Source: Chenopodium formosanum | Taxonomy: Eukaryota > Streptophyta > Magnoliopsida > Caryophyllales > Amaranthaceae | Length of the DNA stretch: 64,000 bases | Reading direction: 5' to 3' | NCBI GenBank assembly: GCA_024500155.1 | Contig: CM044877.1 | Location: 22,152,001 to 22,216,000, forward strand | In this document: in pieces, positions 21,624 to 32,932 of the stretch | How the letters are laid out: the number at the start of each line of letters is the position of its first letter | Numbering within the stretch: position 1 is the first letter of the stretch | Notes under the pieces: generated by a model | Databases searched by the model: none | The model's input: the letters and a program-made list of their open reading frames with translations, nothing else | Told to the model about the DNA's origin: nothing | Made by a program: the position numbers and the translations under genes

Positions 21624-23560
21624 TTTTGTGGAGATAGTATTAATTCAGTTGTGTTGGTTGTGATCTTGTTCTGTTCCAAGTAGACCTTTTTATAAGAAGA
21701 GTACCATTAGGGTTTTGACTAATGTGTTGATTTTACATTAAGAGGGTTATATTTCAATAATATTTCAAATGATGGTGTGTGTGGTATATAAAGTCTGGTA
21801 TGCAAATGTTTAGTTGAAATATAATCAATTTTTGGTAGAATGTTGTTTTTATTATTTGGTAGTATATTATTGACATAATTTATAATTAATTTTCAATTTA
21901 ATATCACACTATTATTCGAAACCACCGATTGAGTTACGCGTTTAATTATTTAGCTTGAACTTACTTACTGATCTTTATAAAATTAGTCAATTTACTAACT
22001 TGACAATAATGAGATATTAGTAATAATATCTATTATTTGTCTGTACTACTCTTGCCTTGAAAAGGTTGTCAAAAAATTATTAGAATTGTAAAAAAGTAGT
22101 TCAAATTCCTTGTATTTTTCTATGAACAAAATATTTTACTGTGGTAGATGGGGTAAATAATCGTACTTGCTCTTTCCTTTTCTACAGCACAATGATGGTA
22201 ATTCTTTAATTATGAACTCTACTTCACGGTTTTAGATATACTTTTTTTGTGCTAGCATTGATACCTGCGATATCCTTTGTGTTTTGACTTCAATGCAGTG
22301 GGTTTTGTTCTTACTCTACCAAATTTTGGCCCTAACGATACTTTTGATAACTTTATTTCATTTTATCTTACCCATGCACCTCAAATCAGTGGCTTTTCTT
22401 CGTACTTTCGTTGGTTTTGGCCTTATTAGAACTTCAATAGGCCTTACTTATCCGCAGACCTATGTTCTTTTTCGTGCTTTTGTGATACAAAGATAATTAT
22501 ACAACAGGTCCCCAACTTTAATATGTAGCCATTCCTCTTTGGTAAGACATATCTTGTAATTCGAAAACGCAATTCCAAATGACATTTCTATATAATTGAT
22601 TTTCAGTCGGTTTCAATTGAAATAGTATAGCTATTTTTACTTGCAATTTTGATTAGCCGAAAATTGAATGAATAAATTACATTTTGACGTCATTTAAGTA
22701 AATAATTTTGGAAATACGTATACGGATGGGTTAAAACATCTAAAATTAAAAGAATACTCATTTTGCCGAATTGTAAAACCATATATAATATGTTATATCA
22801 AAAAACCTTATTAACCCAGTATTTATTAAAGGTGTAGGCTGAAATATGTGGACTTGTTATTGTTTTGATGATTAATTACGTCGTTATGATTTTGATGAAA
22901 GTTCTAATTCTGACTTTCAAGATGTTGTTTATAAGGTACTATTATTTTGATTACAATTTTTTTTTTCTCTTGGTTAAATAGTATTATTTTTAAATATATG
23001 TTTGAATGAATATAATTAGTTTAGGTTCCGGATCAGTGGGTTGATTTTACTTAGTAGTTGTTAACAGCTGTACTCATCAATTAGTCAATCAATAAATGTT
23101 AATTAATTTTGTTTATTTGACCTTGTTATTGACTAACTATTTCATTATTTAAGATTTTAACAAGTAATTCATAAATTAATTTAAATCTAGCTATTAGTAA
23201 TAACTTCATGAGTTTTTGCAAAAACTCATTGTTAGCTAATCACATACAACCTTAAGTATCATTATTATATAATTAAGGGTTGTATGACATGGTCTCACAA
23301 TAACTAAATCTGTTCTCTTAACTAACGTTCTTTCATTATTTTTGACAATGACATGTTTTTAGTAATGTCTTTGGTATCATGTTTCTAGTAACTCAAATTC
23401 TGTTCAACTCAATTCCCTGTAGTTTAGTTCATTTCAGTGTAATACAATTCATCTCCCACCTCAGTTCAGCATCGTTCAGCTCAACTCTTTTCCCCTCCTC
23501 ATTTTCGGTTCTGATATATTCATTTCACTTCATTTCATTTAAGTTATATCAAGAATAGGC
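21624..23560. other. AT-rich intergenic, no gene seen
   Basis: It contains the promoter of the 20518-21623 gene at its left edge. A plus ORF at 22284-22496 shows no domain and no initiation context. The rest is low-complexity AT-rich sequence. Confidence 0.4.
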
Positions 23561-23564
23561 TCTA

Positions 23565-24105
23565 AACCCTGAACCCTAAACCCTAAACCCTTAACCCTAA
23601 AACAAGAACCATAAACCCTAAACCCTTAACCCTAAACCCAGAACCCTAAAACCTAAACCCTAATCCCTCTACCCTAAACCCTAAACTCAAAACCCTAAAC
23701 CCCTAACCCTAAACCCCAAACTCTAAACCCTAAAACCCTAACCATAAACCCTAATCCCTAAACCCTAAACCCAGAACCCTAAACCCTAAACCCTAATCCC
23801 TAATTCCTAAACCCTAATCCCTAATTCCTAAACCCTAAACCCTAAACCCTAAACCCTAATTCCTAAATCCTAAACCCTAAACCCTAATCCCTAATTCCTA
23901 AACCCTAAACCTAAAACCCTTAAGCCTAATTCCTAAACCCTAAACCCTAAACCATAAACCCTAATCCAACCCTAAACCCTAAACCGTAAACCCTTAACCC
24001 TAAACACAAATCCCTATACCCTAGACTCTAACTCATAACTCCAAATCCCCTATCTTTAAACCCTAAACCTTTAACCGTAATCCCTAAACCCTAAACCCTA
24101 AACCA
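23565..24105. repeat. Interstitial telomere-like array (CCCTAAA)n, degenerate
   Basis: About 540 bp consist of CCCTAAA units, the Arabidopsis-type plant telomere repeat in C-strand orientation. Variants such as CCCTAAT, CCTTAAC, CCAGAA and ACCATAA are interspersed, so the array is old. Ordinary AT-rich DNA lies on both sides, so it is internal. Flanks at 23400-23500 and 24180-24310 are rich in gttcaactc/ttcagttcag and gttgaactgaat-like words in roughly inverted arrangement. Confidence 0.92.
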
Positions 24106-24109
24106 TTTC

Positions 24110-25327
24110 TCCATATACCTACAAGTTGATTGGACTTTGATCATTACTGAACTCATAGTGATTGGTTAACCTAATAAGTACTACAGTGATTGGAGCTCAA
24201 CTCCAAAAAACCGAACTTGTTGGAGCTCAACAGAATTACATTGAACTGAATTTAATTGAATTGATTAAAGATAAACTGAACTGCTTACGATTGTTGTGAG
24301 ATTGGAGTTGAACTTAAATTTAAAATGAATCGAAAAGCCCTAACTCCAATGTAATGTCATCATTAATATTAAACTCTCCATATGAATATTACCGTAATTA
24401 TGAACCCATTAACTCTTCGACCTTCCCAGCATTAGGTTTTCTTTTTAAACATAACTACATTATAAAATAGCGTCTGAGACTCCTTATAGAGATGATTATA
24501 TAATAGTCATCCTATTTTAAACCAAATGTATTTTTTCATTTAATTTCTAGTGTACGAAATGAAATTAGTGTATGAAATAAAATTTTATGCAACACGTTTT
24601 AATGATTGAGGGATATTGCACAGCTTTTGAATTATTTGTTCATCGAATTCACAAAACCAAAATAATTCTTCTTATTGTAATAAATTTTGCAATGGTCCAA
24701 ATATTTTTTATTTAAGCTTAGGACTACAATTAGTACATACCTATTGACCTACCCATTGTGGTATCCTAGGAGAATCAATTTGGCAGATTTGTAGTGAATC
24801 TATTTAAACTAGGGCAAGCTCCTTTCCAACTTTTCAAAACTACTCTGCAACCATGTCTTCCTATTCCATCTTCCCTTGAATTGTCTTATCATACTTTTAG
24901 GATTTTGATCTCACTTCAACTAGGATTTTATACCATACTTCTTTGCTGCTTCCCCAAGGGTCTTGTCATATAATGTAAACTACAAATGTAAAATATTAGC
25001 AATAAAATAAAAAAAAAATATAGATTAGTACGTATTAGTATCTAATTTAATAATTATTCTGAAAAATCATTGTTTTAACTAGAAAAGTAACATTGTATTA
25101 TCATTTTCTTATTAGATAAAAGATATAGAAAATTTACTATCATTTTCTTTGTAGAAGATATTTTCGTATGGTACCACATTATTTAAGTTTTAGTTAATTA
25201 GTATTCGAAACCAGTACAGTATTTTTTTTATCAATATCTCTGTCAAAATATTTTCTTTGTAACATATTCCCCAACTTCCTATATACTCTCACTTAAGCCT
25301 ACTTCACTAAGCAGCACCTCCCTCCAA
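24110..25327. other. Intergenic, no gene seen
   Basis: AT-rich sequence without a supported ORF. A TATA-like cctatatact at about 25277 and a leader with cctccctcc precede the ATG at 25328 and probably belong to that gene's promoter. Confidence 0.4.
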
Positions 25328-26398
25328 ATGTTCATTAAAAGCACCATGCCCCGAGTTGCAAGAACCCCGAATGACAATTGTGCACTTTTGTTTTTCGAAC
25401 CACCTCAAGGCCGTAACCTGGAAAAGGACATGAATAGTCTAATTTTCCTTTGTCGTGATTCGAATGACAACCCTTGTTATGTTTCAAAAAAAACAATCGC
25501 CAATTTCATACTCAACCCCAATGAGATAACCACCGACTTCTCGACGTTGAAAATGAGATCAGTGGATTTACACGATGAACTACGACCAGCACACTTGCCT
25601 AGCGTTGATGATTGCTACGGTCTGCCGGTGTTGATAAAGAGGATTATCAAATGGTTCCTAGAAAAACATCACACCGTCCCCTATTACTTACAACACTTAA
25701 TTAACCCTGAACCTATCCTTGATTTCTCTTACCCTCCATTCAAGTTGGGTTCGAGGCGTTGTTAATATTCATGGGTAATTTCACGGATGCTTTCCAAGTT
25801 GTGCATCCACCAGATTACCCATGTGTCCTCATCCTAACAATAATTCGTTCACTTGATTCCACAGACAGAGCACCGTACCACACTGTTGGGTATGATCCTG
25901 TCCTAACTCTCCCTTGGGTACTTAATATTATCCCTATCCACCAAAACACTCGCATAGTGACTTGGAATGTGAGAGGAATAACAAGGGATTCATTCCTTTG
26001 CAACTTTGAGCTGGTCCACAGACTCATAAATCCCTCTATTATTGTTTTGTTGGAGACAAGTCATTTCACTGAAAATGTTACTCAAGTTGTGGAGCGACTG
26101 CCTCGTGGATATAGTGCAATTATCACGTCAACTCGTTATTTTGGGGGTGGTTGTGCAGTGCCGACATGGTGAAGGTTGTAAATAACCCCACTTTTCCGGG
26201 TCCGGCGTTGTGCAATGTCATCTTGCAAGTAAATTTACCATTATTTACTTTAGTACAATCGTTTACAAATTATTAGTTTATTTTCTTAATCATTATATGT
26301 TGATATCTTGTTTGCAGGGTGCTCGAAGTGGACCCAACATTTCGCAACCCACCATTAAGAAAGCAAAGAAAGTTTTTCGGGGGATGTGCTTCAAGTGA
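25328..26398 (+). pseudogene. Chimeric gene B: unknown N-terminal domain plus truncated LINE-type endonuclease fold
   Basis: The first frame (25328-25765) encodes an unrecognised domain (NSLIFLCRDSNDNPCYVSKK, then RPAHLPSVDDCYGL). The reading must shift near 25740 to continue (EALLIFMGNFTDAFQVV) to 26172. That part ends with the start of an endonuclease/exonuclease/phosphatase fold of LINE type: RIVTWNVRG (metal-site Asn), then INPSIIVLLETSHF (catalytic Glu position), then YFGGGCAV. A second shift near 26160 lets reading continue to a GT-AG intron at about 26228-26317 and a stop at 26396-26398. The later catalytic blocks of the fold (Asp/Asn, Ser-Asp-His) are absent. Two frame changes argue for a pseudogene, although unrecognised splicing at 25740 is possible. 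Confidence 0.55.
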
Positions 26399-26399
26399 C

Positions 26400-26999
26400 G
26401 TGGATGCCTGAAGTCCTTTGTTCAGACGAGCAACACAAGAATGAGTATTAGGAGAATAAGTCGGAATTTAATCAATGTTGATGTTGAATTATGTATCCTT
26501 CACGTGGTTGTGTATTGTTAGTACTTAGAAATATGAATTAGTAGCCAGGTGAAATAAAGTGTGTTATGGATGACATCTTGTGGTGATATTATTATTGTTA
26601 AAATATTGTTATGCCATGTTTGTTATAACTTATAAGCGATTACGATGGGATTAGGCCATTCCGATCCAAATTCGTACCAAATCTAATCCAACCTTATACG
26701 AGTTATAATTCGATATTTTGATCCAATCCGAAAGTCCGAATTAAAATATGAATTAAAATACGTTTGTTTGTAATACGAATAAAAATACATATTATGAAAT
26801 TGGAATAATTAATTTACTTGTCTTGAAAGTGTACTAGTACGTGATTTATAAAAGTAATGACAACACATGTGTACATGATTAGTACTATTACAATAAAGCA
26901 CATAATTTTACATGATTTATGTCGAAATTCTTATAAAATAATGAAAAATATAATATCGTTATATAAGACATTTTTTTTTTAATTTTTTAAGGCAAGTTT
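26400..26999. other. AT-rich intergenic, no gene seen
   Basis: No ORF or named repeat is supported. It presumably holds the 3' end of the preceding gene and leads into the minisatellite. Confidence 0.4.
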
Positions 27000-29245
27000 A
27001 GATTGATTGGGAGCTGGATTTCCCTTCCTTGGAAATGTATTAGGGTATTCCCACTCTCTATATTAAAGTGATTAGGGTATTGTATATTAGTTAAGGGTAT
27101 ATCATTTTTATATTTTAGTTTTTCTTTATTTTTAAGATTGCCTTGGGAATTGGATTTCCCTTTGTTCGCAATTTATTAGGGTATTCCCGCTCTCTATATT
27201 AAAGCGATTAGGGTATAGTAGATTGGTTTAGGGTATTGTAGGCACGAAAAATTTATATAAGTGCCACATCGGATATTATATGGGTCAAAAGTCAATACCT
27301 TAACTTAATGGTTTGACTATTTATTTAAAATTAATTATTGTGGGTGAAATGATATAAATTAGCCCAAATCAAGATTACCAAGTCAAAAGCCCAACTCCAT
27401 TGTACATTAAACCGTAACCCTAGGCTGTCTCACTCTATAAATAGAGACTCTCTAATTCATTTGAAGAGAGGAAAACCTAGAGAGAGAACAATAGAGAGAA
27501 AAACCTAAAGAGGAAAAATTCAAAGGAAAAAAGGACTTCAAATCAAGAAAATATCAAGCCTCGAAGGCCCTTAACACGAAGGAAAGAAGGACTTCAAATC
27601 ATCAAAATCTCTACATCAAATAGTCATTGATCAAGATCAAGCCTCGTCGGCCCTCAATCAAAAATTTAAGTCAAAGGTCTACGTCAACAATAAATTAAAG
27701 GTCTTGGTCAATAACAAGTCAGAGGTCTACATCAAATCTTCGATCGAGATCAAGCCTCGACGGCCCTCGTTCGAGAATCAAGTCAATCTTTGAATTACGT
27801 CAAAGTCAAAGTGGAGATCGAATCAGAGGATAAAATTAGAGATTGTACCCAAAATTATAAAATTAATAAAATTCACACTTTGTTGCATTTATTTTGAATC
27901 TATATTTTACAGATTTAAAATTTTTGTTTTACAGGTATATCATTTTTTTTGTTTTTCTTTTTTAAAGATTGCCTTGGGATTTGGATTTCCCTTTCTTCGA
28001 AATGTATTAGGGTATTCCCGCTCTCTATATTAAAGCGAATAGGGTATTGTAGTAGATTGGTTAAGGGTATATCATTTTTATTAATTTTTTTTTTCTTAAG
28101 ATTGCCTGGGGAGTTGGATTTCCCTTTTCTTCAAAATGTATTAGGGTATTCCCGCTCTCTATATTAAAGGGATTAGGGTTGTGTGGATTCGTTAAGGGTA
28201 TATCATTTTTTTTATGATTGCCTTGGGAGTTGGATTTCCCTTTCTTCAAAATGTATTAGGGTATTCCCACTCTCTCTTTATTAAAGGGATTAGGGTATTA
28301 TAGTATATTGGTTAAGGGTATATCATTTATTTTTTTTATTTATTTTAAAGATTGCCTTGGGATTTGGATTTCCCTTTCTTTTAAATGTATTAGGGTATTC
28401 CCACTCTTAGGGTATTGTAGATTGGTTAAGGGTATATCATTTTTATATTTTATTTTTATTTTAAGATTGCCTTGGGAGTTGGATTTCCCTTTTCTTCGAA
28501 ATGTATTAGGGTATTCCTGCTCTCTATATTAAAGGGATTAGGGTCGTGTGGATTCGTTAAGGGTATATCATTTTTTTTCTTTTTCTTTTTTAAAGATTGC
28601 CTTGGGATTTGGATTTCCCTTTCTTCGAAATGTTTAGGGTATTCCCGCTCTCTATATTAAAGCGATTTGGGTATTATAGTAGATTGGTTAAGGGTATATC
28701 ATTTTTATTATTTTTTTATTTTTTTTTTTAAGATTGCCTTGGGAGTTGGATTTCCCTTTTCTTCGAAATGTATTATAGGGTTTTCCCGCTCTCTTTATTA
28801 CAGCGATTAGGGTATTGTAGATTGGTTAAGGGTATATCAATATTTTTGTTTTTTTTTTTAAAGATTGCCTTGGGAGTTGGATTTCCCTTTCTTCGAAATG
28901 TATTAGGGTATTCCCGCTCTCTATATTAAAGGGATTAGGGTATTATAGTAGAATCGTTAAGGGTATATCATTTATTTATTTTTATTTTTTTAAGATTGCC
29001 TTGGGAGTTGGATTTCCCTTTCTTCGAAATGTATTAGGGTATTCCCGCTCTCTTTATTAAAGCGATTAGGGTATTATAGTAGATTTGTTAAGGGTAATTC
29101 CTTTTTTTAGTTTTTTTTTTTTTTTAAGATTGCCTTTGGAGTTGGATTTCCCTTTCTTGGAAATTTATTAGGGTATTCCCGCTCTATATATTAAAGGTAT
29201 TAGGGTATTATAGTAGATTGGTGAAGGGTATATCATTTTTTTTCC
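27000..29245. repeat. Minisatellite, about 115-135 bp unit, about 12 copies
   Basis: Each unit has agattgccttgggagttgg, atttccctttcttcgaaat, gtattagggtattcccgctc, tctatattaaagcgattagg and ggttaagggtatatcattt, followed by a variable T-rich spacer. Unit starts are near 27003, 27135, 27966, 28099, 28214, 28349, 28463, 28593, 28731, 28862, 28992 and 29126. Length differences lie mainly in the T tract and in small deletions. A solo LTR interrupts the second unit. Small ORFs here are repeat artefacts. Confidence 0.93.
27237..27933 (+). mobile_element. Solo LTR (697 bp) inside the minisatellite
   Basis: It starts TGTAGGCACG and ends TTTGTTTTACA, with perfect GGTAT duplications at 27232-27236 and 27934-27938, so it splits one minisatellite unit. 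A TATA box (tctataaatagagact) near 27434 sets plus orientation. Downstream there are three copies of a caagcctcg-(a/t)-(a/c)ggccct word at about 27557, 27641 and 27750. No internal region remains. Confidence 0.9.
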
Positions 29246-29558
29246 CCAAACTTCAAGACATACTTACTTTTTTAATCCACAAAGGCCCCAACATCAATTT
29301 ACTATTCACTGTATTGTTTAGGAAGTTATGGGAATTATAGTTTAAGGAATTGCATACACTTTATTCCATCTTGCAAGATCGTTCCACGTGTATTCAGTAA
29401 AATGTGTTGATTATTGTCTAGTATTGATAAGTTTGCAAGGGGGTGAAGGATCGATGACTCGGCAAGAAAGGCATGCCAATATACAAACTTGGTTTGATGA
29501 CTTTTATTTTGCATGTTTTTTTAATAAAATATATATACATAACACAAACATTTAATGG

Positions 29559-29649
29559 TTTGGCGCCAGTTAGAGACAATTATAAGAATTGGCGCCAAGT
29601 TGAATGTTTTGTTTTGGAGCCAAAAACATGAGCTGCTTTTATTTCGCGC
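29559..29649 (+). promoter_or_regulatory. Three E2F-consensus sites upstream of gene D
   Basis: TTTGGCGC (29559-29566), ATTGGCGC (29588-29595) and TTTCGCGC (29642-29649) each fit WTTSSCSS, the plant E2F/DP consensus, in the same orientation. All lie within 100 bp of the first candidate start codon at about 29660. If functional they would couple expression to S phase. Function is inferred from motif match only. Confidence 0.45.
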
Positions 29650-29659
29650 CACATCTTCC

Positions 29660-30741
29660 ATGTTATTTATAAAGAAGTCATTCTTGATGCGAAGACAAAC
29701 GTCCAAAACCAAACCGTCTGAAGCCATGGTAAACACTATAAACGTACCGTTGAGTTGTTTCAAAATAACTGCAAAAACCTTAAAAACAAAGAACAAGAAA
29801 ATAACTAAACACAAATATCGTCCTACCTTCACCATGAAGAAAGTGTCATACCTAATTCCAACCACAAACACTATCCACATCACTAGCAAACCACTTCGTC
29901 CGGTGGGAGGAAATCCATTTCTAGGTAGAGGGTTGTTTGTTGTTATACAATCTCATCGAATCGCAAGTGATGGAACAATAGTTGTGAGGATGGTTGAGGC
30001 AAGCGAGGTGGCGGCGTGGATATGCGGTGGAAAAAATCAAGTGGTGACCTTGTGGTGTTACATAGCAAAGGGTTGTATCCGGCACACGTGCCCGATTTAT
30101 CAGACCTAGCTTAGCTACCATTGGCGTTGAAAATGTCAGTAAGGTGGGCACTTTTGAAAGAGGGAGGTGCACAAGGAATAAGTGCCCAACATCTGGTTTC
30201 TTCAAGCGTGAAGAACATTATTTACCCAACTTTGGGGTTACCCGACGTGATGGAATCCTTCTCCATTGCATCAGAAGGGGTTCACGTGATGGAAGTGAAT
30301 AGCTACTCCGACGACTTGAAAATAATTGTGACTGAAGCCCATATTAGCCTCAACAACATCTCCGTTGATTCGTCTTGATTGGGAGGACATCTCTTGGACG
30401 GTAGGAAAGCTACGTTGCAGTTCACAACCACCCATACTAAAACAAAGAGTAAATCTAAACTTGTTACGTGGAATTGTAGGGATATGGGCAGGAAGTCATT
30501 CATGGAGCAGTTAGAACTTTTGATTGAATTGCAGCTGCCGGATATAGTACTCCTAACGGAGACGCGGGTGTCCATTCACATGGCCAGATTCATATGCAAG
30601 CATATTAACTGGACTTCAATGCATGGTCTTTCATCAATGGGTGTTGTAGGAGGGTATGCTATTATGATGTTGTCCAATAAGGTAAATGTAAATGTAAGTG
30701 CTGATAGTGACAGTAGGAAATGGAGAGTCATTGATATGTAG
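29660..30741 (+). pseudogene. Chimeric gene D: unknown N-terminal part plus truncated LINE-type endonuclease fold
   Basis: The first frame (candidate ATGs at about 29660 and 29687, to 30109) encodes a basic stretch (KTLKTKNKKITKHKYR) and a strand-like segment (FVVIQSHRIASDGTIVVRM). A different frame continues 30121-30378, and after one TGA (30376-30378) the same frame runs to 30741. The last block shows the start of a LINE-type endonuclease: KLVTWNCRDMG (metal-site Asn), LPDIVLLTETRV (catalytic Glu), GVVGGYAIMMLSN, then a stop. The later catalytic blocks are missing, as in the genes at 25328 and 31981. The TGA and the frame change suggest a pseudogene; an unseen intron could explain the frame change but not the TGA. 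Confidence 0.55.
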
Positions 30742-31980
30742 TGTAAGACTTCCGAATATTGTATTGTCATTCTATTTATTGTGTAATTGCGTATTGTAAT
30801 GTACGAGGGTCTGCTATATTATGGTGTTGTCCACCTCTTGGTAACTTAGGATTGTACTACATCAGATTTAATATTTAATATTTTTTTCATTTAATATTAT
30901 TTTCTGTAATATGTTTTTATTCAGTTAGTAATTTTAATTATGTTATAATTGAATAATAGTGTACAGTACAATAAAGATGATTGTATGTTCCTTAAAATTA
31001 AAAAAATTGAATAAATTTTAAATTAGATGAAAATCGCAAACTAGATTAATTTTTCAAAAAAAAAGTGATGAGAAGTTTATTCACCTTTTTAAAAAGAGGA
31101 TAAGTAGTACTACAAATATATTATCCTTTTTTTAAAAAAAAAAAAAGAAAAGAGAAAGTACTGTAAATCAAAAGACTGAAAAAAATTACTATAGCAGTAA
31201 TGGTTAAAAAAATTAAATGCCGTTATGATCTATGTATCCAAGTTCAAATATGTACAATCTATAATTTTAGATGAATAATTTTGATAAATTAGTGGAGTAA
31301 GACAAATCCATTATCATAAAGTGTTATTTTTGTATACAAAAGGATTTGAAGATGTCTAGTCCAATTGTAATTTAATTTGGTTGGGAATAAGTCCATTTTA
31401 GTGTAACAACATAATAACCACCACCTCTAATAAAAAATTAATAATAATAATAATAATAGTAACCACCATTATTAAGAATCAAACACAATTAACACAACAT
31501 ACACATAACATTAATTTAACAGTCACAGTACATATTAAAGTCCAAGTACACGAAAGCAATATGAAGACAAAATAACATAAAATTATCCTAGAAGGCTAGA
31601 ACACATACTGACAACACATTATTGACCTAAACACCATACATTTGAACTAACTCAAACATAATACATAGAAAATTCGTTTACTAATATAACATTAATTTAG
31701 TTAACATTCGAAATAGCATACAGTAGAACAGAAATCACAGAACACCAGAATAGATAGCTCCAAAGCAGACCACCACCAGATCAGTTTCACCTCCAACCTG
31801 TAGGGGTAAAATATAACAAAAATTAATAAGAAATTAGAACTAGGTTAAGGAGAAATGTGGATTATCAACCTAAAATAATTGAAAGAAAAAAAAAAGGAAA
31901 AAGGCTAACAATTCAAATAATCAGTCCGCAACCGCCCTCATGGTAGCCACAACGCGGAGGGAGATATCAGACACCGACAC
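30742..31980. other. Intergenic between genes D and C, no gene seen
   Basis: AT-rich sequence with A/T runs (31020-31145) and an (aat)n microsatellite at about 31438-31456. The right part (31740-31980) is probably the 3' UTR of the convergent minus-strand gene. Confidence 0.4.
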
Positions 31981-32932
31981 CTAAACCACACCTAGGAACC
32001 TTGATGGATCCCAGAAAACAACACTACCCCCATGTATCCTCAGCCCCGGGTCTACCTCCCACGACATAGTTGTCCCGAGTGCTTCAATTATCCGGTTGCA
32101 GTTGGTGATCTGGGCTCCTACCTCAGTGACAATCATCAACGCAGGCTTGTGAGTGGCAACTACCTCAGTGAAATGAGGCTTAAAAGGGGGCCTGGAAATC
32201 CTTCGGTCGTTCCACATAATGACACTAGCACCATACTCCAAAGTGGGCTTATCATCCTCCCTCTTAGAGTAAAGTTCAATTGTAGAATAGCGGCTAGACG
32301 GATCATCGTCCATAAATTGGTCTCGGAACACATTAAAGGTAAGGCACTTCATAGGAGAACGAACCTAGGACAAAACAAGATATTAACATCTTAATTTTAT
32401 TATAATGATTAATTATCAAAATATTAAAACAAAGTATGCTAAGTAAATTAAACCGAACCTGGAAGTAGACAATTTCATCAGTGTAGGATCCGAAGTCACA
32501 GCTGAACTTCTCGCCAATGGTGTAAGTTGGACCACTTCGACGGATTATGGGCTTTGGATCTATCTTTTCCTTCAACTTCTTCGGGACAAGGGGTGTGGCT
32601 CCATCATACTCAACTTGACCGTCTCCGAAGTCATCAATTATCGCCTGAACATTGGCAAAGTTTGGTAAATGAACCGAGGCAATGTCACCCACCTCGTTCA
32701 CCATCAGCAGCTTGTCAAGCATTCCTTGTCTTTCAACTGGTTTAGCTATGATGGCCCGAAGGATATCACCATCAACAACCTTCTTCGAAAGGCGTCCAGT
32801 GTCACTATATAAGTACACATACTCGTTGAAATTAATCTCTGGGGTGGAATTGTTGTTATGACTAAATAAGTGAAGGGAATAAGGTGCTCTCTCACCATAA
32901 AAACCAGGAGGGTATGGAAGGTCATTGGCCAT
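31981..32932 (-). CDS. Chimeric gene C: unknown N-terminal domain plus truncated LINE-type endonuclease fold, 285 aa
   Basis: Exon 1 is 32932-32459 and exon 2 is 32364-31981, joined in phase 0 by a 94-bp GT-AG intron, giving an intact 285-residue frame. A minus-strand TATAAAT box lies near 33046. Exon 1 encodes an unrecognised domain (NEYVYLYSDTGRLSKKVV, DIASVHLPNFANVQAII). Exon 2 starts VRSPMKCLTFNVFRDQF and ends with the first part of a LINE-type endonuclease: SVIMWNDRR (metal-site Asn), HKPALMIVTEVGA (catalytic Glu), GGSVVFWDPSRF. The rest of the nuclease fold, with its Asp, Asn and His residues, is absent, so catalysis is unlikely. This is the only one of the three endonuclease-fragment genes here with an undamaged frame, which argues that the truncated form is itself the product. 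Confidence 0.68.

Noticed and set aside
22284..22496. Hydrophobic 70-aa plus ORF
   Set aside because: Composition reflects T-rich DNA; no transmembrane family, promoter or neighbour supports it.
23565..24105. A chromosome end (telomere)
   Set aside because: The repeats are degenerate and flanked on both sides by ordinary sequence with genes; it is interstitial.
27000..29245. CRISPR-like array
   Set aside because: Units are contiguous 115-135-bp repeats without unique spacers in plant nuclear DNA; it is a minisatellite.
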